Assembly: GCA_003513005.1 (NCBI GenBank)
Contig: DOTD01000025.1
Span: 1-49,610 of the forward strand
Source: Desulfotomaculum sp.
GTDB taxonomy: Bacteria > Bacillota > Desulfotomaculia > Desulfotomaculales > Nap2-2B
Length of the DNA stretch: 49,610 nt
Direction of reading: 5' to 3'
In this document: positions 7,825 through 16,854 of the stretch, piece after piece
Layout: each line of letters begins with the position of its first letter
How positions within the stretch are numbered: the first letter of the stretch is position 1
Position numbers and translations under genes: made by a program
Notes under the pieces: model-generated
Seen by the model: only the letters and a program-made list of their open reading frames with translations
Database searches by the model: none
Told to the model about the DNA's origin: nothing

Positions 7825-8613
7825 ATGAGTACAGCGACATTGAGTGCAGTTATTATGGGGATGCCTGCGAATATTCAAATTCCCAGCCTTCGCGACGGTG
7901 AAACCCGCCTTCATTCAGTAGCACGGATTTTTCCAGACGACTGGAACAATTTTGTTGATAATCTGAAGAATGATTTTAACCTGGCCGGTTATATCGTTGC
8001 CAGGATAAAAGGTTGTAATATCAAAGATATTGAACCGCAGGTAGAGCAGGAAATAGATCGCTGGGTTAAATTTCATTACCCGAATTATTTCAGGACTTTA
8101 CACGGGCTGTTAGAACTCAAGGAGGAATATGCCAAAGATTCGGCCGACACAGTAAATTTAAGCCAGGTGATTGTTCCTTCCCTTGAGAAAGAAGACCTTT
8201 CCGGCATACAGGATCAAAAATTAGAGTTTAATATTGTCCCTTTAAACGACGATACGCAGGAACTTGATCTGAATCAGGTGAAACCGCTTGTCAAGGGGAA
8301 ATACCTCTGGTGTGTCAGCGGAGGTTCGCGTTTTTCTATTTTAACGGGGATGATTCTTAAAGAGATGATCTTGGAAATGGAAGGTTACGCGCGTATCGTG
8401 CAATTTTTTGATGGACGCACTTCTATTTTATACCGTACTTCCGCTCTTGCAGAAATGCAAATGGAATTTGGAAGTATCCCGAAAGATCATGAAGAGATTG
8501 CAAAAAACTTTTTCTCCATGAATTTTTACAGCCGCGGGGAAAAATCATATTCATCTTTGTGTATGTTTGAAGAAGAATATGATAAAGGTTCAGGAGCCGG
8601 AAAGGCCAAATAA
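7825..8613 (+). CDS. Unidentified 262-residue protein
   Basis: No family recognised. ATG 7825 follows AAAAGGGGTG at good spacing, 43 bases after the flavoredoxin stop, so the two may be co-transcribed. It looks soluble: no signal peptide and no membrane helix. The N-terminal ~100 residues are helical and acidic. The C-terminal half has a stretch YLWCVSGGSRFSILTGMIL and FFDGRTSILYRTSALAEM, suggesting a compact alpha/beta domain. A single Cys lies in the LWCVSGG turn. The codon use resembles its neighbours. Confidence 0.6.
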   Translation: MSTATLSAVIMGMPANIQIPSLRDGETRLHSVARIFPDDWNNFVDNLKNDFNLAGYIVARIKGCNIKDIEPQVEQEIDRWVKFHYPNYFRTLHGLLELKEEYAKDSADTVNLSQVIVPSLEKEDLSGIQDQKLEFNIVPLNDDTQELDLNQVKPLVKGKYLWCVSGGSRFSILTGMILKEMILEMEGYARIVQFFDGRTSILYRTSALAEMQMEFGSIPKDHEEIAKNFFSMNFYSRGEKSYSSLCMFEEEYDKGSGAGKAK

Positions 8614-8792
8614 TTAGTCATTAAGATTCCTTGTTTGAAAGTATTCCTTAAAGCAAAGAATACTGATAAAATAAATAAATATAGGATGATCACCAAACAT
8701 TCTTAAAAAGTATATTTTAAAATAAGTTTTATTGTAACTGTTTTTACTAAAGGGCTTTGTCTTTTCAATATAAATAAGAGGTGTTTATTCTG

Positions 8793-9725
8793 ATGGCTTT
8801 TCAAAGACCAGACATTATTCGCCCTCCCAGTGAATGGAAAAGTTATTTCCTGCCCTTGACCAGCGGCTGCTCTAACAATACCTGCACTTTCTGCAATTAC
8901 TACGGATCTACCTTGAGACTAAGGGAACCGGAAGAGGCAATGCAGGAAATTGATGCGCTTGCCCTGTATAGAAAGAGCGTTGTAACCCTGCGGACGATGC
9001 CTTATATTGTTTATGCTATAGCCCGGAATTGGGATGGGAAACGTGTCTTTTTGCAGGATGGCGACGCGTTGGTTTATCCGTTTCCAAAATTAAAAAGAGT
9101 TCTTGAACATCTCAACGAAAAACTGCCCAATCTGGACAGGATAAGCGCCTATGCTACGGCAAAGGATATTATACGCAGGGATGTACAAGAACTTAAACAA
9201 CTGAAGGACTTAAAGCTGACTTTTTTCTATATGGGTGTTGAGAGCGGCGATGATGAGATATTAAAAAGAGTGCGCAAGAGGGAAACCTACTCTGAAATGG
9301 TGGAAGCAGGACACAAAGTAAAAGAAGCCGGAATAGGCTTGTCGGCGACGATCATACTTGGTCTCGGAGGTGTAGAGAACAGCAGGAAACATGCCCTTTC
9401 CTGCGCCAGGATATTGAGCGAAATCGATCCTGAGTTTGCCGCTGCGCTGACTTTAATTATAGTACCCGGTACGCCTATGGAGGAGGAAATCAAAAGGGGA
9501 AATTTTCATCTAATTACACCGTTTGAATCCCTTGAAGAATTGAAGCTGATTATTGAAAACGCCAATTTTACGAACTGCTTCTTTACTTCCATGCATGCCT
9601 CAAACTATCTGCCGGTCCGGGTCCGCCTTCCGGAAGAGAAGAACAAAATAATTAAGGATTTGGAGAGAATACTGGCTAAAAAAGATCCTTCTTTGCTTAA
9701 ACCGGAATATTTCAGGGCATTATAA
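8793..9725 (+). CDS. Radical SAM protein with a CX4CX2C cluster motif
   Basis: A 310-residue TIM-barrel radical-SAM enzyme. The cluster motif is GCSNNTCTFCNYYGS, i.e. Cys-X4-Cys-X2-Cys rather than the canonical X3; this variant is known in a family of short uncharacterised radical-SAM proteins. FFYMGVESGDDEILKRVRK and GLSATIILGLGG are the usual SAM-binding strands, and VPGTPMEEEI is also characteristic. I prefer ATG 8793 because AGAGGTG at 8777-8783 is its ribosome site; the GTG at 8781 is part of that site. Substrate unknown. It stands alone between two intergenic stretches. Confidence 0.8.
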   Translation: MAFQRPDIIRPPSEWKSYFLPLTSGCSNNTCTFCNYYGSTLRLREPEEAMQEIDALALYRKSVVTLRTMPYIVYAIARNWDGKRVFLQDGDALVYPFPKLKRVLEHLNEKLPNLDRISAYATAKDIIRRDVQELKQLKDLKLTFFYMGVESGDDEILKRVRKRETYSEMVEAGHKVKEAGIGLSATIILGLGGVENSRKHALSCARILSEIDPEFAAALTLIIVPGTPMEEEIKRGNFHLITPFESLEELKLIIENANFTNCFFTSMHASNYLPVRVRLPEEKNKIIKDLERILAKKDPSLLKPEYFRAL

Positions 9726-9859
9726 TTCTTTAAGGAATAATGTGCCAGGCGGTTTATATTTTAATTCATTTCTAATTGCAGCTCTATCTGTACGCGCAGG
9801 ATTCTTTTTAATCCTTTATAAAGCTGATAAACTTGACTATTATTATGCTTTTTGGATAA

Positions 9860-9886
9860 TGGGCTTGTTAAAGCCCGTTTTTTATT
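9860..9886 (+). terminator. Intrinsic terminator between the radical SAM gene and the DUF512 gene
   Basis: GGGCTT-GTTA-AAGCCC followed by GTTTTTT. It lies about 135 bases after the radical-SAM stop and 37 bases before the DUF512 start. It also argues against an in-frame TTG start at 9852 for the next gene. Confidence 0.65.
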
Positions 9887-9920
9887 TCTGTGCATTTATT
9901 TATATATGAAGGATATACGG

Positions 9921-11243
9921 ATGATCATAGAAAAGGTTGTCCCCGGAGGGATCGCCGATCAGCTGGGAGTCGAACCGGGGGACAGGTTAAAAATGATATG
10001 CAACGAACACGTCAGGGATATCTTAGACTACAAATTTCTTACCTGTGCTGAAGACATCTCCGTTCTTCTAAAAAAGGGAAGCGGTGAAGAGTGGCTTTTA
10101 GACATTGAAAAAGATTACGAAGAAGATTTGGGCATCTGCTTCAAGCAAGAAGGACTGGGCAGGATTAAGCGCTGCCAGAATAGCTGTATTTTCTGCTTCC
10201 TGGCCCAGATGCCTAAGGGAATGCGAAAGACACTTTATTTCAAAGATGATGATTACCGGCTTTCATTTCTTCACGGAAATTTTATCACGCTGACCAATTT
10301 AAGCAAAAGAGACCTTGAGCGTATTGTTAAACTGAGGCTTACCCCGCTTTACATATCTGTACATACGACCAATGCCGCTTTACGCAATAAAATGCTGAAT
10401 AATCCCCGCTCGGGAAAAATCATGGAACAGCTGGGTTTCCTGGCTCAAGGCGGAATCATGATGCAAACCCAGGCAGTGGTTTGTCCAGGAATAAATGACG
10501 GTCCGGAACTGCAAAAAACAATCAGGGATCTATATAGTCTATGGCCTGCAGTCAATTCACTGGCCGTTGTTCCCGTAGGCTTAACCCGCTACAGGGAGGG
10601 CCTTTTCCCGCTGCAGGAATTTAACCGTGAAAGAGCCCGGGACGTATTGGCACTGGTTGAAGAATCGCAAAGATGGTGTCTAAAACAGGGCGGTTACCCG
10701 TTTGTTTTTGCCGGCGATGAATTTTATCTTGCTGCGGAGCATGAATTCCCCGGCGCTTTAAGATACGGAGGTTTTCCGCAGACTGAAAACGGTGTCGGCT
10801 TAGCCAGACTATTCCTGGATGAATGGGCAAAAACCTCCAGGAAGCTGCCCGAAGAACTGCCTGTCCCGGTAAGGGCGACAATTGTCACGGGAGCAGCTGG
10901 TCAAAAATTGTTAATCCCTGTTATAGACAGGCTGAACAGGGTTAAAAGATTAATAGTAAATTTAAGGGTGATTGAAAATAGATTTTTTGGGGGAAAGGTA
11001 ACAGTAGCCGGTTTATTAACCCCGGATGATGTTTATAGTATATTGAAAGACACTGAACTCGGGGATGTGGTAATAATCCCTTCTTTGATGTTGAAAAAGG
11101 ATGAATCCGTCTTCCTGGACGGAAGCCGGGTCGGGGATCTGGCCGGAAAACTGAAAGCTAACGTTGCTGTGGCGGATGGCCCGCGCGGGATTGTTGAGGC
11201 TATTTTTTCTGATAAAACATCCATGCCGCTGAGGCGAACATGA
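9921..11243 (+). CDS. DUF512 protein: PDZ domain fused to radical SAM
   Basis: About 440 residues. The N-terminus is a PDZ-like domain (KVVPGGIADQLGVEPGDRL), then a radical-SAM cluster CQNSCIFCFLAQMPKGMR, and a C-terminal DUF512 domain ending in glycine-rich 'VADGPRG'. This architecture is conserved in Firmicutes and cyanobacteria and normally sits just upstream of der, as here. Its reaction is not established. I start at ATG 9921 because GAAGGA at 9908-9913 precedes it; ATG 9906 is an alternative, and a TTG at 9852 lies before a terminator hairpin. Confidence 0.85.
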   Translation: MIIEKVVPGGIADQLGVEPGDRLKMICNEHVRDILDYKFLTCAEDISVLLKKGSGEEWLLDIEKDYEEDLGICFKQEGLGRIKRCQNSCIFCFLAQMPKGMRKTLYFKDDDYRLSFLHGNFITLTNLSKRDLERIVKLRLTPLYISVHTTNAALRNKMLNNPRSGKIMEQLGFLAQGGIMMQTQAVVCPGINDGPELQKTIRDLYSLWPAVNSLAVVPVGLTRYREGLFPLQEFNRERARDVLALVEESQRWCLKQGGYPFVFAGDEFYLAAEHEFPGALRYGGFPQTENGVGLARLFLDEWAKTSRKLPEELPVPVRATIVTGAAGQKLLIPVIDRLNRVKRLIVNLRVIENRFFGGKVTVAGLLTPDDVYSILKDTELGDVVIIPSLMLKKDESVFLDGSRVGDLAGKLKANVAVADGPRGIVEAIFSDKTSMPLRRT

Positions 11244-11272
11244 GCATGTAGACAGTTGACCCCTCCCTAATG
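11243..11272 (+). repeat. Dispersed ~26-bp repeat, copy 1
   Basis: GTAGACAGTTGACCCCTCCC, starting at the stop codon of the DUF512 gene and flanked by AGCAT and TAATGTAAA, matches 24975-25004 in reverse orientation, differing by an indel and a few changes. It fills most of the gap before der. It is likely a member of a genome-wide short repeat. Confidence 0.6.
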
Positions 11273-11327
11273 TAAAGTATTACCAGAGTAGAAAAACGTA
11301 ATAACGTAATTATGAGAAGAGGTTATT

Positions 11328-12659
11328 ATGTCTGAACCGGTTGTAGCGATAGTAGGCCGTCCTAATGTTGGCAAATCCACTTTGTTCAACCGCCTTACAG
11401 GGGGGCGGGCGGCAATAGTTGAAGAAAACCCGGGGATAACCAGAGATCGGCAGTATAAAACTGTTGAATGGAACGGACGCACCTTTATTTTGGTGGATAC
11501 AGGCGGTCTGGATTACCAGAAAACTGACGAAATGTACAGTCAGGTGCGCCAGCAGGTGGAGGTTGCCATAAGTGAGGCCGATGCGCTTCTTTTTGTCGTT
11601 GATGCGCGTTCAGGGCTGACGGCGTTAGATGAGGAAATAGCTGTCAACCTACGCCGGGCAGGAACACCGGTTTTGCTGGTGGCGAATAAAGTGGAGAAAT
11701 TTGATGGCGCTGTTAACTATTATGATTTCTTCACGCTTGGGTTGGGTGAACCTATTCCCTGTTCCGCTGCCCAAGGCCTAAATACGGGTGACTTGCTGGA
11801 TAGGCTTCTAGAAGTTTTGCCTGTTTATGAAAATGAAACGCTTCCGGAAGATACTGTCAAAGTAGCCGTTGTGGGCAAACCCAATGTCGGGAAATCATCA
11901 CTAGTAAACAGCATTCTTGGCAATGAGCGCGTAATCGTCAGTGATGTTCCGGGAACAACCAGGGATGCAATAGATACCTGGTACCGGCGGGACGGAAAGA
12001 ATTATTTGCTTGTAGACACTGCCGGGATAAGGCGCAAGAGCCAGATTAAGGAAAGTGTCGAGAAGTACAGTGTAATCAGAGCCTTAAAATCAATTGAACG
12101 CTGCGATGTTTCACTGATCATGATCGACGCCCAAACCGGTGTCACCGAACAGGATAAACGAATCGCGGGCTATGTCCACGAAAGAGGCAAAGCCAGTATA
12201 CTCGTCGTTAATAAGTGGGATTTAATCGAAAAAGATGACCGTACAGGTGAGTTGTACAGAAAAAAGGTGCTGCAGGAACTTAATTTTCTGGATTATGCGC
12301 CAATAGCCCTTGTTTCAGCGCTCGGCAAGAAGAGAATCCACCAGCTTTTAGGGACTATAGACACCGTCTGGCTTGAATACAACCATAGAATCGGTACCGG
12401 TGACCTGAATTCTTTACTGGAAGATATACAGCTTAGAAATCCTCCGCCGACAAGAAAGTCAAAAAAAGTAACCATCTATTACGCAACTCAGGGGGCAGTT
12501 AAACCGCCAACCTTTGTGCTTTTTACTAACGCGCCTGAATTAATGCATTTTTCCTACCTGCGTTACCTGGACAACCAACTGCGTAAGGCTTATGGTTTTA
12601 AGGGGACGCCAATACGTTTTATTTTAAGGAAACGTTCCAGAAAAGGGGAGCCTAATTGA
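11328..12659 (+). CDS. der: Ribosome-associated GTPase Der (EngA)
   Basis: A double-GTPase needed for 50S ribosome subunit assembly. 443 residues, the normal length. First G domain: GRPNVGKSTLFN, DTGGL and NKVE; second: GKPNVGKSSLVNSI, DTAGIRRK and NKWD. The C-terminal KH-like domain ends in a basic tail (FILRKRSRKGEPN). ATG 11328 follows GAAGAGG. Its stop overlaps the start of plsY by 4 bases, so der-plsY are translationally coupled. Confidence 0.98.
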   Translation: MSEPVVAIVGRPNVGKSTLFNRLTGGRAAIVEENPGITRDRQYKTVEWNGRTFILVDTGGLDYQKTDEMYSQVRQQVEVAISEADALLFVVDARSGLTALDEEIAVNLRRAGTPVLLVANKVEKFDGAVNYYDFFTLGLGEPIPCSAAQGLNTGDLLDRLLEVLPVYENETLPEDTVKVAVVGKPNVGKSSLVNSILGNERVIVSDVPGTTRDAIDTWYRRDGKNYLLVDTAGIRRKSQIKESVEKYSVIRALKSIERCDVSLIMIDAQTGVTEQDKRIAGYVHERGKASILVVNKWDLIEKDDRTGELYRKKVLQELNFLDYAPIALVSALGKKRIHQLLGTIDTVWLEYNHRIGTGDLNSLLEDIQLRNPPPTRKSKKVTIYYATQGAVKPPTFVLFTNAPELMHFSYLRYLDNQLRKAYGFKGTPIRFILRKRSRKGEPN

Positions 12660-13234
12660 AGATAGCTTTGTTGGCAGTGATCAGTTATCTGATTGGTTCA
12701 ATTCCTTTTGGATTTTTGCTTGCCCGTTTAAAGGGGGTTGACATCAGGAAGCAGGGCAGCGGGAATATAGGGGCGACAAATGTTTGGCGCAATATGGGCC
12801 TGCTGTCGGGACTGCTGGTCCTCGTTCTGGATGCTCTTAAAGGAGCCCTTTGTGTATGGCTGGGTCGTTATTTTGCAGGGGGAGACGTTCAGCTTCTTAC
12901 GGCATTGGCAGCTCTGGTGGGGCACTCCTGGCCAGTTTTTTTGAGGTTTAAGGGTGGAAAAATAATTGCCACCGCCCTTGGTGTATTCCTGGCTCTTGAC
13001 CCTTTGATCACGGCACTAGTGGTATTGATCTGGCTGTTTGTAGTTGCATTGTTCAGGTTTGTCTCACTTGGATCGATCTTGGCGATGATTTCGCTGCCCG
13101 TTTTTATGCTGGTTTTTTCGCGTCCATGGGAGAAGGTAGTATTTTCGGTTGTTGTTGCCGGGATTGCAATTTTTAAGCATCTTCCCAATGTAAAAAGGTT
13201 GCTTTCAGGCACAGAGACAAAAATAGGACGTTAG
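12656..13234 (+). CDS. plsY: Acyl-phosphate glycerol-3-phosphate acyltransferase PlsY
   Basis: Membrane enzyme of phospholipid synthesis that moves an acyl group from acyl-phosphate to glycerol-3-phosphate. 192 residues with five predicted membrane segments. The three family motifs are visible: SIPFGFLLARLKGVDIRKQG..NIGATN, GHSWPVFLRFKGGK (catalytic His/Arg region) and HLPNVKRLLSGTE near the end. It starts at TTG, overlapping der. gpsA, which makes its substrate glycerol-3-phosphate, follows. Confidence 0.97.
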   Translation: MKIALLAVISYLIGSIPFGFLLARLKGVDIRKQGSGNIGATNVWRNMGLLSGLLVLVLDALKGALCVWLGRYFAGGDVQLLTALAALVGHSWPVFLRFKGGKIIATALGVFLALDPLITALVVLIWLFVVALFRFVSLGSILAMISLPVFMLVFSRPWEKVVFSVVVAGIAIFKHLPNVKRLLSGTETKIGR

Positions 13235-13282
13235 TGTTGCGGCCTGTTCGGTGGACAGGCAAATAAACGAAGGTGATTCTTT

Positions 13283-14299
13283 ATGAGTAGAAAAATAGCA
13301 ATTCTTGGCGCAGGAAGCTGGGCTACAGCCCTGGCGGTCCTTTTGGCAAACAAGGGGCTGCAGGTTGAAGTCTGGTCAAGGAGAGCTCAACTGGCTGAAG
13401 AGATTAATGAAAAACGCGAAAACCTGCGCTACCTGCCAGGGGTTATTCTTTCCGATAAGCTGAAGTTTACTGCTAGTATGGAGAAAGTCCTTTTAGGGGC
13501 GGGTTACATTATCTTTTGTGTGCCTTCTTTCGCTTTCCGGGGTGTTTTACAGGAAGTTTTGCCTTATCTGACTGACGGAGCAGTTATTATAAACGGCGCT
13601 AAAGGCATCGAGTTGGATACTTTGCAGCGTTTATCAGAAGTCTTCTTTCAGGAAGCCGGACCAAGAAAATATGAATATGTAGTTCTATCCGGGCCCAGCC
13701 ACGCCGAGGAAGTAAGCAGAGAAATTCCTACGGCAGTTGTCTGTGCGGGATCTTCTGAAGAATCTGCCGCGGCAGCCCAGGATCTTTTTATGACAAAGCA
13801 TTTCAGGGTATATACAAGTTCTGATGTGAAAGGAGTTGAACTGGGAGGCGCCCTGAAGAATATTATAGCCCTGGGCACAGGCATCTCGGAAGGTTTGGGT
13901 TTCGGGGACAATACAACCGCAGCGCTGATGACCAGGGGTCTGGCTGAAATTACCAGGCTCGGAGTAACCATGGGAGCAAATCCTTCTACTTTTGCAGGAC
14001 TTGCCGGTGTGGGTGACCTGATTGTTACCTGTACAAGCAGACACAGCCGTAACCGCAGGGCAGGCATAGAGATTGGGAAAGGCAAGCCGCTTCAGGAGGC
14101 CCTTGCTATAGTAAACATGGTAGTGGAAGGCGTGCGCACAACAAGCGCCGCTCGCCGTCTGGCAGATTTGCATGGAGTAGAAATGCCGATCACCGAACAA
14201 ATTTATCTTGTTTTATATGATAACCTTTCACCGCGTGAGGCAGTATTTAATTTAATGAGCAGGGATCGCAGGAATGAACTGGAGAGCAATTTGGGTTAA
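13283..14299 (+). CDS. gpsA: Glycerol-3-phosphate dehydrogenase [NAD(P)+]
   Basis: Reduces dihydroxyacetone phosphate to glycerol-3-phosphate for phospholipids. 338 residues. N-terminal Rossmann motif GAGSWATALA, then NGAKGIE, LSGPSHAEEV, and the catalytic lysine in GALKNIIALGTGI; GLAGVGDLIVTC and SRNRRAGIEIGKG mark the C-terminal domain. ATG 13283 has AAGGTGATT upstream, 48 bases after plsY. der-plsY-gpsA is a conserved Firmicute order. Confidence 0.98.
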   Translation: MSRKIAILGAGSWATALAVLLANKGLQVEVWSRRAQLAEEINEKRENLRYLPGVILSDKLKFTASMEKVLLGAGYIIFCVPSFAFRGVLQEVLPYLTDGAVIINGAKGIELDTLQRLSEVFFQEAGPRKYEYVVLSGPSHAEEVSREIPTAVVCAGSSEESAAAAQDLFMTKHFRVYTSSDVKGVELGGALKNIIALGTGISEGLGFGDNTTAALMTRGLAEITRLGVTMGANPSTFAGLAGVGDLIVTCTSRHSRNRRAGIEIGKGKPLQEALAIVNMVVEGVRTTSAARRLADLHGVEMPITEQIYLVLYDNLSPREAVFNLMSRDRRNELESNLG

Positions 14300-14313
14300 A
14301 AAATGATTTATTT

Positions 14314-15021
14314 TTATTGGATTCTTCTTGCGCCGCGATAATTAGATGAATAGTAAGCGTCATTAAGCGAACTGTACCTTACTCCTTCATTGGTTGAGGC
14401 ATGAATGAACTTGCCTCCCCCAACATAAATACCAACATGATTAATCCCCTGACTGCCGTAATAACCGAAAAATACAAGATCATTCGGCTGCAGATCTGTT
14501 TCTTTTACGTGTGTTCCCAAAGAAGCCTGGGCCGCGGCGTTGTGCGGCATATTTATACCAACTTTATTAAAAACATAGGATGTAAATCCTGAGCAGTCGA
14601 ATGAATTTGGTCCGGAACTGCCGTATGAGTATGGACTTCCCATGAGGGATGTCGCTATCGAAAGAATATTGTCTCCTGCTTCATCTGTTGAGCCGCGGGA
14701 AGAGAGGCTTGACTGTGGTGCTTGGGCTGTAACAGACCTGTAGTTTGGTTTGCTGGTGGTTTTTGTTCCTGTTGTGATAAGTAATTTTTGTCCGGGATGA
14801 ATGAGGTCGTTTTTTAAACCGTTGGCGTTTTGTATGCTCTTAACTGAGACGCTAAAGTGGCGGCTGATCCAATCCAGAGAGTCCCCTTCTTCTACCACAT
14901 ATGTCGCAGCGCTTGCGGTCAGGGCAAATAAAATAACCAGATAAAACACCATAAAGACAGTAGTAATAAATTTGAAAAATAACTTCATGCCGCAAGATGT
15001 TGTGTTTTTAAAACATCCCAT
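14314..15021 (-). CDS. Secreted LysM - NlpC/P60 peptidoglycan endopeptidase
   Basis: About 235 residues: a signal or anchor segment (KLFFKFITTVFMVFYLVILF), one LysM domain (YVVEEGDSLDWISRHFSVS ... HPGQKLLI), a linker rich in Ser/Thr, then the NlpC/P60 cysteine peptidase domain with catalytic Cys in FDCSGFTSYV and His in NHVGIYVGGGKFIHAS. It cuts peptide cross-links in the wall. The start is set at 15021 because GGAGGCAACC lies directly before that ATG; an in-frame ATG at 15087 has no such site. It converges with gpsA with a 14-base gap and no obvious terminator. Confidence 0.9.
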   Translation of the reverse strand: MGCFKNTTSCGMKLFFKFITTVFMVFYLVILFALTASAATYVVEEGDSLDWISRHFSVSVKSIQNANGLKNDLIHPGQKLLITTGTKTTSKPNYRSVTAQAPQSSLSSRGSTDEAGDNILSIATSLMGSPYSYGSSGPNSFDCSGFTSYVFNKVGINMPHNAAAQASLGTHVKETDLQPNDLVFFGYYGSQGINHVGIYVGGGKFIHASTNEGVRYSSLNDAYYSSNYRGARRIQ

Positions 15022-15177
15022 CTGGTTGCCTCCGAAATGGATATTTCTTACTACCAACTTTATGCAAGTGATCAAGTTTTTCGACACTGTTTCCTAAAAT
15101 TCCTTCTTTTTATTTTAAAAATATTTTTTATAAGAAAGCGAATGAAAAACTGCAAATACACAAGAACAGTTCCCTTG

Positions 15178-15225
15178 TATTTAAAAAGCCCTCGGCCTCG
15201 CCTTCTGGCAAAAATAAGGGCTTAA
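15178..15225 (-). terminator. Intrinsic terminator downstream of the DnaI-like gene
   Basis: On the minus strand AAGCCCT ... AGGGCTT closes a 24-base loop that holds a further GC-rich stretch, followed by TTTTT. It lies 32 bases after the DnaI-like stop and separates it from the LysM-NlpC gene. 15022-15177 shows nothing else. Confidence 0.6.
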
Positions 15226-15256
15226 AATAATTTACCCGCAGGTCCGTACGGTGATG

Positions 15257-15982
15257 TTATTTTTGATTCTTTGTGCGCTGGGCAACCCTGATATCAACGC
15301 TGACCATCAGCCTGTACGGGCGGCACATCTGATAAATACGGGAAGTTGTCCTTTCTCCGAGGAAACCATCGAGGTCTTCAAGGTTGATATTGGTAGTTAT
15401 TATTGTTGGCAGACAGTAATTCAGACGGTGGTTGAGGATTGAATAAAGCTTATTGCGGACCCATTCTGTGTAATTATGAGAGCCAAGGTCGTCCAGAATC
15501 AGGAGAGGGACCTGTCTGGCGGTGTCCAAAATGTCTTGTTCTGTGAGGTCAGATCCGGAGTTTGGATTGTAAGAAAACCGGATGTGATCAAGGAGATCGG
15601 GCACAATTACAAAAAGAACCAGAAAACCTTTTGCCAGCAAAGCATTGGCGATACAGCAGGCCAAAAAAGTCTTTCCGCTTCCGACCGGCCCGGAAATAAA
15701 TAAACCGTCACAATGGCTGTTTTTTTCAAATTCATCGACAAAATCTAAAGCGGCCTGATATGTTTGTTTGGCAGTATCAAAATAATTAGAGCTTTTAACT
15801 GGTTCTTTTGTTTGATAATAACTAAAATCGAAATTTTCGAAAGTGCAGGTATATAAAAATTTAGGCAGGCCCGATTCTTTAAGACGCCTTACTAAAGCCC
15901 TTTGGAGGCCGCAAGTGCACGGTACAGCAACATCGTTGCTGATTATTACGCCCCGATCATGACAAAGCTTACAGAATTCCAA
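15257..15982 (-). CDS. DnaC/DnaI-like helicase-loader ATPase
   Basis: 241 residues. An N-terminal zinc-binding segment (CKLCHDRG ... CTCG) precedes an AAA+ ATPase core with Walker A GPVGSGKTF and Walker B LLILDDLG; ITTNINLEDL is sensor-like. Proteins of this type load the replicative helicase DnaB onto DNA. The neighbouring gene, 44 bases upstream, is DnaD-like, so the pair is the primosome set of this lineage (dnaD-dnaI), transcribed together on the minus strand. Confidence 0.88.
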   Translation of the reverse strand: MEFCKLCHDRGVIISNDVAVPCTCGLQRALVRRLKESGLPKFLYTCTFENFDFSYYQTKEPVKSSNYFDTAKQTYQAALDFVDEFEKNSHCDGLFISGPVGSGKTFLACCIANALLAKGFLVLFVIVPDLLDHIRFSYNPNSGSDLTEQDILDTARQVPLLILDDLGSHNYTEWVRNKLYSILNHRLNYCLPTIITTNINLEDLDGFLGERTTSRIYQMCRPYRLMVSVDIRVAQRTKNQK

Positions 15983-16026
15983 ATATCCTGCTCCTTTTCA
16001 CGCCTGTGTAAAGTAAAGAGCATGAA

Positions 16027-16854
16027 CTAATTCATATAAAGAGTTCTAATGATTGCTTTTTTACGTTCATCTATATCATCTTTTTTTATATCATCTTTTT
16101 TGTTACTGTCTCTAGCAGCGGGAAGGGAATTTCTGATACGTTTGTTCTGAAATCGCCGTTCGTATTCCTCAATTGCTTCGACAGTGCGAAGATTATTTTT
16201 ACTCCATTGTAAAAGAATCGTATCAATATATTTAAAATTATGTTTTCCCAGTAAAACTGCCCTGCGCAAGGCGTTGAGGACAATGTAATAATCAACTTCC
16301 TCCAGCCAGCGCTTGATCTGTTCAGTTTCCATAGGCGATAATGGTCTTCCGAATTCCTGTTCGAAGTTTCTTGCCAGGTTAGCGAAGTTCTTGTTTGACA
16401 CCTGCTTGCTGTTGGATTGTTCTTCAAGTAAGAGACGGGTTTTTTCTATTTCTTTTACTTTCAAACAGGCCCAGACCTCGGAAAGCTTTTCAAACAGCGG
16501 CTCAAAATCATATCCGCTTAAGATACAACTCTGGGACTCATCGTAGTACTGAGTGACAGTAAGGATTTCTTTTTCCAGCAGACTGGTCAGATCGCGTTCT
16601 ACACGGGTGATTCCACCACCCAAATATTCAGCCAGCAACTCAGGAGTGGGGTAAAGGATTCTTTCTTCCATGCGCAAACGCAGAATCTGCAGGATCAGCA
16701 TCATCTCTTCATCTGTTATGCCCATTCCTGTGTAGTACTTCAGAAGCAGGTTTGGTATGTTGGTTACTCCCTGCAGCATTAAATCAGTGCCAAATGTCGC
16801 AGTAATATTACCGCCCCGGTATTTTTTTAAAGTCTTTCTACTTCCAACGGTCAT
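16027..16854 (-). CDS. DnaD-domain replication initiation protein
   Basis: 275 residues. An N-terminal winged-helix part (LLKYYTGMGITDEEMMLILQ, then PTPELLAEYLGGGITRVERD) is followed by a DnaB_2/DnaD C-terminal domain (FEQEFGRPLSPMETEQIKRW ... LNALRRAVLLGKHNFKYIDT.L..W). DnaD/DnaB-type proteins remodel DNA at replication start and recruit the helicase loader, here encoded next. The C-terminal tail is basic and contains a short repeat DDIKKDDID. 16855-17145 is a divergent promoter region between this gene and gap. Confidence 0.9.
   Translation of the reverse strand: MTVGSRKTLKKYRGGNITATFGTDLMLQGVTNIPNLLLKYYTGMGITDEEMMLILQILRLRMEERILYPTPELLAEYLGGGITRVERDLTSLLEKEILTVTQYYDESQSCILSGYDFEPLFEKLSEVWACLKVKEIEKTRLLLEEQSNSKQVSNKNFANLARNFEQEFGRPLSPMETEQIKRWLEEVDYYIVLNALRRAVLLGKHNFKYIDTILLQWSKNNLRTVEAIEEYERRFQNKRIRNSLPAARDSNKKDDIKKDDIDERKKAIIRTLYMN

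Noticed and set aside
9852..9920. TTG start at 9852 giving the DUF512 protein 23 extra residues
   Set aside because: The extension is encoded by a terminator hairpin and T run, has no ribosome site and is not part of the family; ATG 9921 has GAAGGA.
14300..14340. Terminator between convergent gpsA and the NlpC/P60 gene
   Set aside because: The 14-base gap has no stem; T-rich sequence alone is not enough.
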